The position numbers were made by a program, and so were the translations under genes. A DNA stretch of 64,000 nucleotides from Takakia lepidozioides (taxonomy: Eukaryota > Streptophyta > Takakiopsida > Takakiales > Takakiaceae), in contig CM060734.1 of assembly GCA_030704615.1 (NCBI GenBank), positions 8,058,001 through 8,122,000 of the forward strand, in the 5' to 3' direction. Shown in pieces: positions 44,461 to 54,729 of the stretch. Position 1 is the stretch's first letter; each line of letters begins with the position of its first letter. Below the pieces are notes generated by a model. It saw nothing but the letters and a program-made list of their open reading frames with translations. It made no database searches and was not told the DNA's origin.

Positions 44461-45243
44461 TTGGTGATGTCTTTTGGGCTCACCAACGCGACGGCAACCT
44501 TTAGCACGTTAATGAATAGTTTTTTTCAGGAGTGGTTAGATGACTTTGTGATCATGTATATCGACGACATCTTGGTGTACTCGAAAACAAAGGAGGACCA
44601 CCTTGAGCACCTCAAAAGGGTATTCCAGAAATTGCGAGAAGGAAAGCTCTACGCCAAAGCTTCAAAGTGCGAATTTGGGGTCATAAAAGTGGAGTTCCTA
44701 GGGCATGTGATTACACAGGATGGGATCAAAATGGATGACAGAAAGGTGAGGGCGATCTTGGACTGGGAACCTCCAACTGCGGTCTCGGGAGTGCGATCCT
44801 TTTTGGGACTCGCCTCCTACTACCGAAAGTATGTGAGGAATTTTGCCAAGATCGCGGGGCCGCTATCAGACCTCTTGTGTAACTCCAAGGTATGGGTGTG
44901 GAACACCTTCTGTGGCCAAGCTTTTGCCGAGTTGAAACAGCGGATGGCGCAAGCTCCAGTTTTGAAGATTCCGGAGTTCAACCGTCCGTTTGAGATTCAC
45001 ACAGATGCGTTGGACCTCGAGATTGGGGGTGTGCTAATGCAAGAGGGGCGTCCAGTGGCTTACAAAAGTAAGAAACTGAACGAAGTGAAGCGACGGTGGC
45101 CCACACATGAAAATGAGATGAAAGCGGTGGTGCACTACCTTGAGCTTTGGCGCCACTACATTGGTTCCAACCCGGTGAAGGTGTTCACGGACAATGTCAT
45201 GGTGAAGTATTTTGCTACAAAACCTAAGTTGTCCCCAAAATAA
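44461..45243 (+). mobile_element. Ty3/gypsy reverse transcriptase and RNase H
   Basis: The 260-codon open frame holds the RT core MSFGLTNATATF, the catalytic YIDDILVYS, the HLEHLKRVFQ helix, KCEFG and FLGHVIT, then the connection (LGLASYYRKYVRNFAKIA). The RNase H start (FEIHTDALDLEIGGVLMQ; the usual second residue pattern D.S is DAL here) and the RNase H core (AVVHYLELWRHYI, FTDN) follow. It ends with TAA where the family usually has Gln (before IRWQ). It is contiguous with the broken 5' part and with the integrase fragment downstream. Confidence 0.92.
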
Positions 45244-45593
45244 ATTAGGTGGCAAGACACTTGGCATTGTTTGACGTGGATATTCAATACAAGCCGAGAA
45301 GGGACAATGTGGTGGCTGATGCTCTAAGTAGAAAGCAACAGCTCATGTTGGTGTATAGAAGCGAGACGGAGATGTAGAGGAAGATCCGGAAGTCTTATCG
45401 GAAAGATGAGTTGGCGAAGTCTGTGATGCGGGACTTGAGGCTGGGGATTAAGTCGCAGTTCCACTTGCACAATGGACTGCTCCGGTACAAGCAAAAACGT
45501 CTCTACGTCCCGAAGGGAGGGTTCAGAGATAGTCTCTGGAGAAAGCCATGATGGTCGCTGCAGGCCACGGCGGGGCAACGCACCGCGGCACTC

Positions 45594-46364
45594 TTGAAGA
45601 AAGAGTATTTCTGGCCCAAACTGAGGGATGGGGACGAGGAATATGTCAAGACATGCACCACACGCCAGCAAAACCGGAATGAGTACAAAAAGCAAGCGGG
45701 GCTGTTACAACCTCTGCCGATTCCAAAGGGGACGTGGGAGAGTGTCTCGATGGATTTCATGACGGCCTTGCCGCTATCAAAGGCATTTGATGCAATCATG
45801 GCGGTGGTGGATAGGTTTAGCAAAATGGGCCATTTCATATATCCGTTACATTGGTTTCATGAGAAATATGTTTCTTCGGACAGGGATCCTTTTAATCCGA
45901 AGAGGAGAATGAAGATCGTCATATTGAGTGTTAATGGTCTCCTTTGTTGTCGACCACCTCCGACTGGAAAAGAGATGTTCAAAAATAGATTTGCAGGGAG
46001 AAACGTGACTATTAAGGTCCCCGACACTCATTTTGTCATTCCTCGGCCTGGAGTGGTGGAGTTCCTGAGGCGTCTCTTTGAAAACTTTCATGTCGTCACT
46101 TGGTCTTGCTCTGAAAGGGACATTGTTCTTAAGATGCTACAGTGTTTTGTGCTCATGGATATGATGAAGCTGTTTTGTTTTGTTTGGTCCAAGGAGCATT
46201 GCAACGCAACTGTCAGCTATATTAAGCCCGGGATGAGATATCTCATTAAGGATATTCAAACTATTTTTGTTAGGTTTCCTGGAAAATCATTTGCGAGGGG
46301 AGGGCAAATCCTTCTTGTGGACGATGAACCATCCAAATCTCTCAGAATCCCTGCAAATATTTGA
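45594..46364 (+). CDS. Integrase fragment fused in frame to an FCP1-like HAD domain
   Basis: Residues 1 to about 83 are Ty3/gypsy integrase: YFWPKLRDGDEEYVKTC, a CC finger remnant (CTTR replaces the usual CxxC), LLQPLPIPKGTWESVSMDFM and AVVDRFSKMGHFI. At about 45845 integrase similarity ends and the frame continues for about 170 residues into an FCP1/NLI-interacting-factor-like domain: MKIVILSVNGLLCC, FVIPRPGVVEFLRRLFENF, VVTWSCSERDIV, YIKPGMRYLIKDI and GQILLVDDEPSKSL. FCP1-type enzymes remove phosphate from proteins through the first Asp of a D.D motif. Here that block reads LSVNG, with Ser for the first Asp and Asn at the third position, so catalysis is unlikely. The domain could be a captured gene fragment or a host gene hit by the element. 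Confidence 0.7.
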   Translation: MKKEYFWPKLRDGDEEYVKTCTTRQQNRNEYKKQAGLLQPLPIPKGTWESVSMDFMTALPLSKAFDAIMAVVDRFSKMGHFIYPLHWFHEKYVSSDRDPFNPKRRMKIVILSVNGLLCCRPPPTGKEMFKNRFAGRNVTIKVPDTHFVIPRPGVVEFLRRLFENFHVVTWSCSERDIVLKMLQCFVLMDMMKLFCFVWSKEHCNATVSYIKPGMRYLIKDIQTIFVRFPGKSFARGGQILLVDDEPSKSLRIPANI

Positions 46365-46724
46365 TATTTCTCTTTTTCTGTCAATGGGTCAAAAACTAAG
46401 CTGTCTAATATAAATGATGTGTGTGGCCATTCATCTCAAACATGATAGGAGTATCCAGTGTTGTTGAGTACGTGAGTGAGAGCTATGCAAAAGCATCTCA
46501 CGTGGTGATAGATCAGGATCACCCACGGTATGGGCGATATTTTGATCCTTTTGTTATCCATCCGCGGACAAGTCAGCTTAATTATCTTGGTATGTACTTC
46601 GCCATTCATGTTGACATTCAACAAATATTGAATGACAATATGCACTTTGTTTAGTATGTACTATTTTTTGTTTTAGTTCTGAGAATATCTCCATTAGCAG
46701 GCCGTTTCTAAGCGGAGTCCGTGT
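46365..46724. other. Downstream of the FCP1-like ORF
   Basis: A short plus-strand ORF (from about 46421) reads SSVVEYVSESYAKASHVVIDQDHPRYGRYFDPFVIHP in part. It could be a further exon of the FCP1-like gene, but no splice junction could be confirmed. Confidence 0.3.
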
Positions 46725-46740
46725 ATTATGGGGAGGGGGT

Positions 46741-47782
46741 GGGGGGGGGGGGGGGGGGGGGGGTTAGCGACGCTAGCCGCGCCCCACACGGGCGCGGCGT
46801 TGGGCCTGCGATGCCACCCCCGCGGCCCCTTTTGCGACGCCGGGCGTCGCAATCTCCCACTGCGACGTACAGCCATCGCAAGGTGGCATGAAGGGGAAAT
46901 GGGCCCCCAAGGGCACCGGGACATGCGACGGGTGGTACGTCGCCGCAGGGGGTTGCGACGGGGGTTTTTTATTGCGACGTTGGGGGGGGCACAACATTTT
47001 TTTTTTTTTTTTTTTTATTGTTTTGGCTTGCAGCCCCCAACGTCCCAAAGTGTCGCTGGGGGCGCCCAACGTTGCGACGCCAAGGGGGTCGCACGGCGTC
47101 GCCACAAGGGGTCGCTATGGTGTCGTAGCCAGCTAGGGCCATCAAAGGAGTCGTTGGGGCGCCTAGCGCTGGGGCTGGGGCTGGGCACTAAGGCTGCGGG
47201 TTTGCAACTCCCCGGCGTCACAAGAGGGACCCCCTTAGAAAGAACTTGAAAGAAATCTTGATATGTATATACATACTTAGACCGCTTTTGTGATACATAG
47301 ATGTATCGTAGGTGTGTTGGTTAGTCTGTAGTGTCGTAGAAATGTTATAACGTGGAGGTCTTAGGTTCAAGTATGCATTGCCTAATATATGTAGAACAAT
47401 GAATGTACTGCCATTGGACAGAACCGGAGTCAATGATCAACAAGTTTTTGAAATTCAAATTCAAATTTTTCCACCAAATTGCAAACGTGCGCCATCGCAA
47501 ACTCGACATCCGGGGATCGCACTTAGCGACCCCGGGCGTCGCTAATGCGGCATCGCAGATAAGGAGATCCAAAAAATAAATAAATAAAAATTGCGACGTC
47601 CGAGGGTTGCAAGTCGCCCCAGCATGACCTAGCGACCCCCCTGCATCGCATAATTAGTGATGATATTCTAGCGATGCCTATGCGACGCCCGGGCGTCACA
47701 ATCTGGGGCTTCTACCCTGCCCCAAAAAGGGGCTTTAGCGATGCCTCGGCGTCGCTACAACCCCCCTCTCTTTCTTGTAGTG
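46741..47782. mobile_element. Possible CACTA-type end with GCGACG subterminal repeats
   Basis: The segment ends in TTTCTTGTAGTG (47771-47782), the exact inverse of the CACTACAAGAAA terminus of many plant CACTA (En/Spm) elements. Before it, words GCGACGCC and GGCGTCGC recur in both orientations from about 46767 to 47757, including a 21-bp near-palindrome at 46832-46852. Such bidirectional subterminal motifs are what CACTA transposases bind. A 23-G run opens the region (46741-46763) and a T-run sits at 46998-47016. No transposase ORF and no opposite end were found. Confidence 0.5.
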
Positions 47783-47789
47783 ACAGTGG

Positions 47790-49690
47790 AGAAGAAGGTG
47801 GGGCCAGGTATTTATTTGGGGGGCCTGGACACAACATACTATACAATGCTTGTTATAGTATACTAAAGGAAAGAATAAATTTCTTCTTTGATTACCATCT
47901 ATTGGCTGTATCAAAATCGTAGTGTTTGTCTACTTTAGGCATCAGTTTCTATAGGAGAAGTCTAAAAGTGGTTGGACATGGCATGCATTAGGTGCGGAGA
48001 AGATACACACTTGGATATATAGGAATTTGTGTGGGTGCGAGACCCTTGGATGCGATCTTTGGTTTCCCTTGTAACATATGTACATGTAGGTCCCATGTGG
48101 GTGCGATAGCAGGAAATCTTGCTTTAGTTGAGACGAGCCAGAATGGATATGTTGAGGCAATGGATATGTATTTGTGGGGAAGGCTGGAGGATTTGGTTGG
48201 TGAGGAGGTAGAGCGAGACCAAACTATCCGTAAATAGGTAAATAGGTTCCTATAGGTTGATGCGAGAGATGGTTTATTGCATAGCCACGAGTTCTGCCCA
48301 CAAGATATTCTGACGCTCTATGAGTCTTTTGTATGCTCATGATTTATCTCCAACGGAGTGAATGCCATAACCCACTTGCGCCTCTGTCAGGGAGCCATTT
48401 GTTTATATGCATTGTCGAGGTGGGGAGGAGAGAGGGTTGTGAAGTCTGGAATCGATAACATATTGTTTTTGTGGCAATTGCGTCCAGAGTGGTCTTGGGG
48501 TCACCGATTTCCATGCTTTATCTAAGTTGACTCAAGGATACGGGTCGGGTGATTGGGTATGTAAATGCACTGTGGCTGTGGGACCAAACAAGTGTCTTAG
48601 TAGATGATCCATTTGCCCAGGGAAGGTGGGCGTTATTTGTAGGGTGTCGGAGTGATAAGTTTAGTCAGTGATGGTTCTTTCTGTTTCATATAATTTGGAA
48701 ATGGCAGAGGGGAATCGTAGATTAGCGACTAGAGATCAAATGTGGCCAATGTGTACATCCCAGGGGGGTGTGCCAGCATAGGGGGGTTGATGTGATTGCT
48801 GTTTGAGATGAGTAATATGGTGAATGATTCTGGGGATGCATGGGCAGCCATGCGTGCCCAGTGTATCGCTTCATTAGCTGTAGTGGCATTCGAGGAATTG
48901 GAGGCAAAGAATCACAAGTTTTGGTCCTATGCCAACGACTGTGCGAGGTGCGTGAATGGGACAGTACGAACATCGGTGGTCATAAAGCCTCTTCCACCAA
49001 GCATTTGGCCAATAAAAATGGGGACAAATCTCACAACTCAGGAGATTGCAATGTTGGAGGATGCATTGCCTTGCAAGATGCCCACCTCTCTATGCACGTG
49101 CTTCTCTCTTCCTGAAGCTCTCAAGCCTCACTCACAACCAACTCAACTATTGCTTCCAAAATTTGTTGGCATAGTACTTTAGAAATTAGTGATTTGATCC
49201 AAGTTGTTGTGGTAATTTTAGCAGACAATCAAAGAAGGTGAAAACACAAGCTATTATGGCTCAGCTCCACACAAATTGGTTCTGTAGCACTCAACGCTTG
49301 ACAAATATCCTCGAAACATTTGTTAATGAGTTGGAAACACTTTGCATAACTGATTAGTATAGTCAGACACCATCATACCTCATCTGAAATTAAATTTGCA
49401 TACTACACCAGTACCACACCATGTAAACCACCTAGAGCTGTAGTGAGCCCAATTTTGTCAAAAGTTACCTCTGCTTTCACAATAGTTTTTCTCTCTCATC
49501 TCTTCTTACGAAGATATTTGAAATAGCTAATATTTATTTTAAAATATAAATAATACTATAATTTTTTATATTGATAATATTAAAATTATACTTTCAACAA
49601 TTTTCAAACAGGAAGATAGTTGTTGTTGATAATTCTCATGACATCGTCTTAAGATTTATCAAAATTAGTAATAGATAGCAATCTATATCC
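47790..49690. other. No gene recognised; one 128-codon ORF
   Basis: The plus ORF at 48796-49182 (MSNMVNDSGDAWAAMRAQC) has mixed composition but no identifiable domain. The segment 49520-49580 is very AT-rich (TATAAATAATACTATAAT). Nothing else can be supported. Confidence 0.35.
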
Positions 49691-49990
49691 GCATGCTACA
49701 CAACAGGCATAACATAGAAACAAAGACTCGAAAGCTGAGATTCAAAGAGCCAAGGAAGGCAACGAGAGGAAATAAGCCAAGAGACAAGTGTCAGCCCTGC
49801 CACTTGGCGATAGACGACAGGGTTGCAAAATCGAAAATAGCTTGCTACTCTGTTTTTCATTCGTCACACATATGACGTTCTCTGTTCGTCAGAATGTTTC
49901 TTCGTTCACTTCTCGTTGGTTTTCTCGTCCGTTCAGAGTTTTCGTTGTGGTGCAAATGGATGAATAGAAAATGAACCACAAAAGAAATGG

Positions 49991-50263
49991 ATGTACTATG
50001 ACGTCCGTCTGCGCGAAGACCGATTGACGCGTGCGAGGCAGCTCGGCAACCCATGGCAGTGCTACTGTGAGATTTGCAGGCATGGCGATCGGAGTGTGCT
50101 TCAAGGGATTGTGAAGAATGTGAAGGACTGCGCGGAGGTGGATCGGGGAAGGTTTCATAAGATCTGGAAGTACAGCGGAGATGGCTCAGACTGGGGATGG
50201 TTTTCAACCTCTTTACGGGAAGGGCCAGATTCTCTGTTGCGTAGGTCTTGTGTGGAGACTTGA
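49991..50263 (+). CDS. Small ORF with a CxxC-like pair, unknown
   Basis: The 90-codon ORF has an ATG start at 49991. It contains GNPWQCYCEICRHGDRS and then KDCAEVDRGRFHKIWKYSGDGSDWGWF. The CYCEIC cluster suggests a metal site, but too little is present to call a fold. It ends 228 bases before the YIP gene start and might be an upstream or separate small gene, or a remnant. Low certainty. Confidence 0.3.
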   Translation: MYYDVRLREDRLTRARQLGNPWQCYCEICRHGDRSVLQGIVKNVKDCAEVDRGRFHKIWKYSGDGSDWGWFSTSLREGPDSLLRRSCVET

Positions 50264-50490
50264 GTTTTTGTGGTGAGGGTAAGAACTCCTCATCGACATA
50301 TTTTGTGTCACCATCTGCAATCTAGTAAAAGTAGTAAAAGTAGGTAACTTCAATGTCTCGTGGATGCTTTGACTGAAGGTGTGATCATCATCACTGAGAG
50401 AACCTCCATTGCTGCAGTAGTATTATAGGATGTCCGAGGAATGAAAACCCAATTTGCGTTATTGACTTTGTGAAGACCGTGCATCTGGAG

Positions 50491-51282
50491 ATGTCTGGCA
50501 TGGACAAGATTCCATTGTATTCGACCTCTCAGTCCGACATTGATGAGATCAAGAGCTTGTTCACCGTCAGTGTGCAACCTGCAACCCTAGAGGTCCCGCC
50601 GTCAGGTCCTGGAGGTGGAAAGCCTGCAAGCGCCGCCCCCACCATACCAGTTTCATCTTCTCCCGTCCCCCCTTCTGGACCCAGCAACCATGCCTCCGCC
50701 CCGGCAACCGGGCCTGCCACGGCAGCAGGGTTTGGCGGACCCGCATACAACACGCTCACGGAGCCGGTCTGGGTGACGTTGAAGAGAGATCTGTTGCGCG
50801 TGGGAAACAATTTGAAGGATGTTGTACTCCCAAATCCTTACCGCAAAGACCCTGGGAAAGCTCTGCGGGATTGGGATCTATGGGGACCCTTCTTCTTTTT
50901 CATCTTCTTGGCTCTGACACTGTCCTACTCTGCTACAGTCAATAAGACGAAGGTGTTTGCGGTGGTGTTTGCAACCCTCTCCGCAGGTGCCATAGTCCTG
51001 ACACTCAATGTTCAGCTGCTGGGTGGTTCCATCATCTTCTTCCAGAGCTTGAGCGTCTTGGGCTACTGTCTCTTCCCCCTTGATATCAGCGCAATTGTGT
51101 GCCAAGCCAAAGACATCAAGTTGTTCCGGAGTTTGGTGGTCCTTTTCGCCCTGGCTTGGAGCTCCTGGGCTGCATATCCCTTTGTGAGCACAGCAGTCCC
51201 TTCCAACCGCAAAGCCCTTGCGGTCTATCCAGTCCTACTTCTTTACATTACAGTTGGGTTTCTCGTGCTAGCAAATGACTAA
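50491..51282 (+). CDS. YIP1-family Golgi membrane protein, YIP4/YIPF6 type
   Basis: An intronless 263-residue protein. The conserved head [18 protein letters not shown] matches the opening of plant YIP4a/b, which supports the ATG at 50491 rather than any upstream start. A Pro/Ala/Ser-rich linker follows (about residues 38-85), then [15 protein letters not shown] and the signature [18 protein letters not shown]. About five membrane segments lie between residue ~135 and the C-terminus, including [17 protein letters not shown]. Family members work in the Golgi and trans-Golgi network membrane with Rab GTPases; Arabidopsis YIP4a/b with ECHIDNA help secrete cell-wall polysaccharides. The gene appears intact. 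Confidence 0.95.
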   Translation: MSGMDKIPLYSTSQSDIDEIKSLFTVSVQPATLEVPPSGPGGGKPASAAPTIPVSSSPVPPSGPSNHASAPATGPATAAGFGGPAYNTLTEPVWVTLKRDLLRVGNNLKDVVLPNPYRKDPGKALRDWDLWGPFFFFIFLALTLSYSATVNKTKVFAVVFATLSAGAIVLTLNVQLLGGSIIFFQSLSVLGYCLFPLDISAIVCQAKDIKLFRSLVVLFALAWSSWAAYPFVSTAVPSNRKALAVYPVLLLYITVGFLVLAND

Positions 51283-54240
51283 CAGTACTTTGCAATTTGT
51301 TTTTATAGCATGTTTGAGGCGACGGAATCTCAGGCACATTGCCATTCCCTTTAGCCAAAGTGACATTTGCTATCTTTGTCCTCACATTGCTCGCAGCGCC
51401 TCGTAGACCGCATGCTTGAAAGAATATCCAAGGATTTTAGCAGGAGTGCGATCATCTGCATTGTATGGCAAAAGGCACAGATGGTCACATGGGTGGCTAA
51501 CGACAGTGGGGACTGCATTAATAGCCAGGTCTCTTTGGAATTAAGAGAAGCAGGTCATAGTCGAGTATTTGTTGAGGCTAGAGAAGCAGAAATGAATGTA
51601 GAAATGGAGGGTCAATTTTGATCTGAACACTCTGCAGTGCAATGACATATGTAATCGTGGACAATGCAAGCATTGGTTTTCAATGCCTCAAATAATGAAT
51701 GTTGTGGAAAGATCTTGAACCTCAGGAAGAAAGACGTCCTCTTTCTGTCCCTCTCTAGGTAGAATGCAGAGAAATCTCTCTTTCGCACATACAAGACAGA
51801 AACGAGAGGGAGTTCTGTGTATCAAAGGGCTACTGTGGTGCTCATGTGCTTATCGCGTTTTCTAATTTTATGTCAATGCCTTTACTTGGATTAGCACTCA
51901 ATTCCCTCTAGCTGAGTATTGAACATCTTTGGCCTCAGTTTCGGGTTGGAAACTATGAACTTTTCTTGGTTTATCACCTTTCCATGGGGTCTTCACACTC
52001 AAGGGAACGTCAGTGTTTTTCTTCGAAATTGTTAATCAACTTCCAGGTAAGTTATTCTTGTTGAGAGGCTCTCTGTTGGATGAGTGCCTCATATCAAGCA
52101 CACTTTTTGTGTGCTCTGGTGTAATATCCCAAAATGTGGGCATGGTTGTCAAGTCTTAATGTTGTACATGCCGTGGGGCTGCATTAGTTTGTTAGGGTTG
52201 CAGAATTATGACTGCCTCACTCATGCTTAGGCAGAATCCTCACCTTCACTGATCGAGTGGACACGGTAAGGGATTATGTGACTCGGTTTTCATATTTTCC
52301 TTTGAATCATCGAGCATGGCAAGACTCTGAGGACCATCTTTTGGAATGTAGGTCGAAAGTTCAAAAGACGGGAAATGGCTGGTGGGCTAGAACTTTCGGA
52401 GAGAACAGAGCTTCTTACAACAGTTGTAACCAGGTTACTAAATTCTTCAGTTAAACATGAGTGTTGAGGGATTTTCAAGTTTTACCTTACATAGTGCCCA
52501 GCAATAGTTGTAGTGTGGCCTTCATGCTGGGGGCGAGTTTCCGCAGATTCTGTTGAAGTAATGTGATAGACAGGGCCACCTTCATTAAGAAATTTTGCGA
52601 GTCCACCATCCGTAAGATCAAATTTGTCCAGATTTAGGAATTGCAGTAGGTGCAATGGGATGTGAAATATATTCAAGGTCTTGTTGCACTTTCCCTTTTT
52701 AAGCATGTGGCAATGCTCTGGAACAGGTCAAAGATGACCCTGGAAAGAAAGAAAGCTTGATAGAGATGATTGACACTCTAGAGTATAGTGAGCCAGCTCT
52801 TTTTCTGGAAAGTTGAGTCGCAGACATGAGGCAGGTGTTTAGGAAACCCACCAGAAGATCCTGGAGCTGTGTTGCTGAAGGAAGGACCTACAAAAGTAAT
52901 GGAAGGTCCAATACTTATACAAGTGCTCAAGACAAAAATATACAATCCTGGTGCTTGCCTGTGCTCCTGAAGATGGGCAGTTAGTCCTATATTATCAGAC
53001 CCTTGGGATTGATGAACAAGGCATGATGGGGGGAAGAAGGCCCAAAATGCAGTCCACATCCAATGTTCCTGCAGAAGATCTGGAAGACCTCCTCCTACCT
53101 ACTGATTATGCGACTACAGTAAAATGTTTGAGAGTGATGAACAAGGCATGCTGGGTAAAGATCATGAATTACGATTGTTAATTGCAGGGAAGAAAGGTTC
53201 CACTGCCATGGGAGCAATAAGTAGACACTGCTGGAATCAAATCTCCATTGCAAATGGCACTGAGAGCATTGAGGGCTTTTTCCGGCAGGCTCAGCATCAG
53301 ATTGGCTATTGCTAAAAGCTTCTTTTATTGCATTGTGAGCAATAAAAGGACACGTAGTCGTATCTTGAAAAAATGTTGGATTGACATTTTCCCACTCCAG
53401 TTTCTGACTGGCACCCTACCTTCAACCTTGTTTCTTTGGCTCTGATGCTTATAAATAGTAGTCCAACAGGTGATCAACAACATGGCATCTTGACAACTAC
53501 TACATTCCATTCATAGCCACTCTTTTTGCAGACCTGCCACTTTACCACCTTTGTTTCTTTAAAAATCTGCATTCACACCGTTCCTCAGCCCCCATTATCA
53601 GTACAAAAGGTCTCTACTATTACGATACTAAGCACCTTTTGTAGCTCGGCAAAACTATGACCATCCAAAGACTGCACAAGCAGAGATGAATCTTACAGTC
53701 CAGAGCTGTTGAGACTAGTCAAGTGCTGACTGTCATCTTGAGTACAGAGTAAACACGCTGGTCTTCATCTCCCTGCATCTGTTCCGGGAACCTACTCATA
53801 CCTGCAATGTAGCAACAAATGGGACAATAAGGGGTAAAAATAGTATGAGACATGGCCAAGGCAAACACAATTAGAAAGCGTAACACTGGAAAGCTGTCCA
53901 GAAATTGTGGTGGATATGCCATTCCTAGCTATGTTGGAGTTGTCTTATGAATAAAATTCCGCTTGCCACAGCCTTACACCATTGCTTAAGGCTCTCTGCT
54001 TGGGTACTAAGGATGACTTGGGCCTTTCAGATTTCCTTTAGAAAGCTTTTACCATAGCTCCATGCATTTTCACACAAATTACAGTAGCACTCTTTTGTAA
54101 GGCCACTCACTCAGAAATATTCCCCCGGTACTGCACTAGGCATGCATCACCATGATGCCCACACACAGGACACCTGTCCTTAGCTTGGATAACTTTCTGA
54201 TGACTGTGTTTTGAGAGTGCCCATTAGCTCCTGAGGCACA
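51283..54240. other. Intergenic, no gene recognised
   Basis: The first few hundred bases probably hold the 3' UTR of the YIP gene. Many short ORFs are present on both strands, none with a recognisable domain or splice pattern. Confidence 0.45.
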
Positions 54241-54247
54241 GGTTCAT

Positions 54248-54298
54248 CAAATTAAATGAGCTGAACTTTTGCACAATCTATTCAGCTCATTTAATTTG
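54248..54298. repeat. Perfect 18-bp inverted repeat (hairpin)
   Basis: The arm CAAATTAAATGAGCTGAA (54248-54265) is exactly complementary to 54281-54298, around a 15-base loop. It is not a simple repeat, and lies about 430 bases downstream of the Josephin gene stop (minus strand), so it could be part of a 3' end or a short foldback. Confidence 0.7.
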
Positions 54299-54729
54299 GA
54301 CAGCATTTCCTACATAGCCTCCTCCTCAGCCATATCCACCAACTTTCCTAGGACGTTGTGGTGGTGTTATATATATGAATATAAAATCTCATCAACTTAA
54401 GACTTCCCAGATAAGTGGTCAGAGCTACCTGCTCTATTAGGAGACAACTAAAACGAACATATGGGGGAAAGTCAGACAGACAGCACCAGACAGCCTTAAG
54501 CCACACATCCATAAACAGTTGATTGTAAGTTACCATGGTGTACCTCTTCCAACGCCAATGTCCTTCCTAGGCTCAGACAACACAGCACCACAAGGATCTC
54601 AGAGCACATCCTACATGGAAGAGCCTTCAAAGTCCCCCTGAGTGTGGCCAAGCCCAACAATAAGGCCCTGGCCTCTTGTAAAATACTGCTGCACATCATT
54701 CGAGCAATCAATACCTCGGCTGGGGTTCT

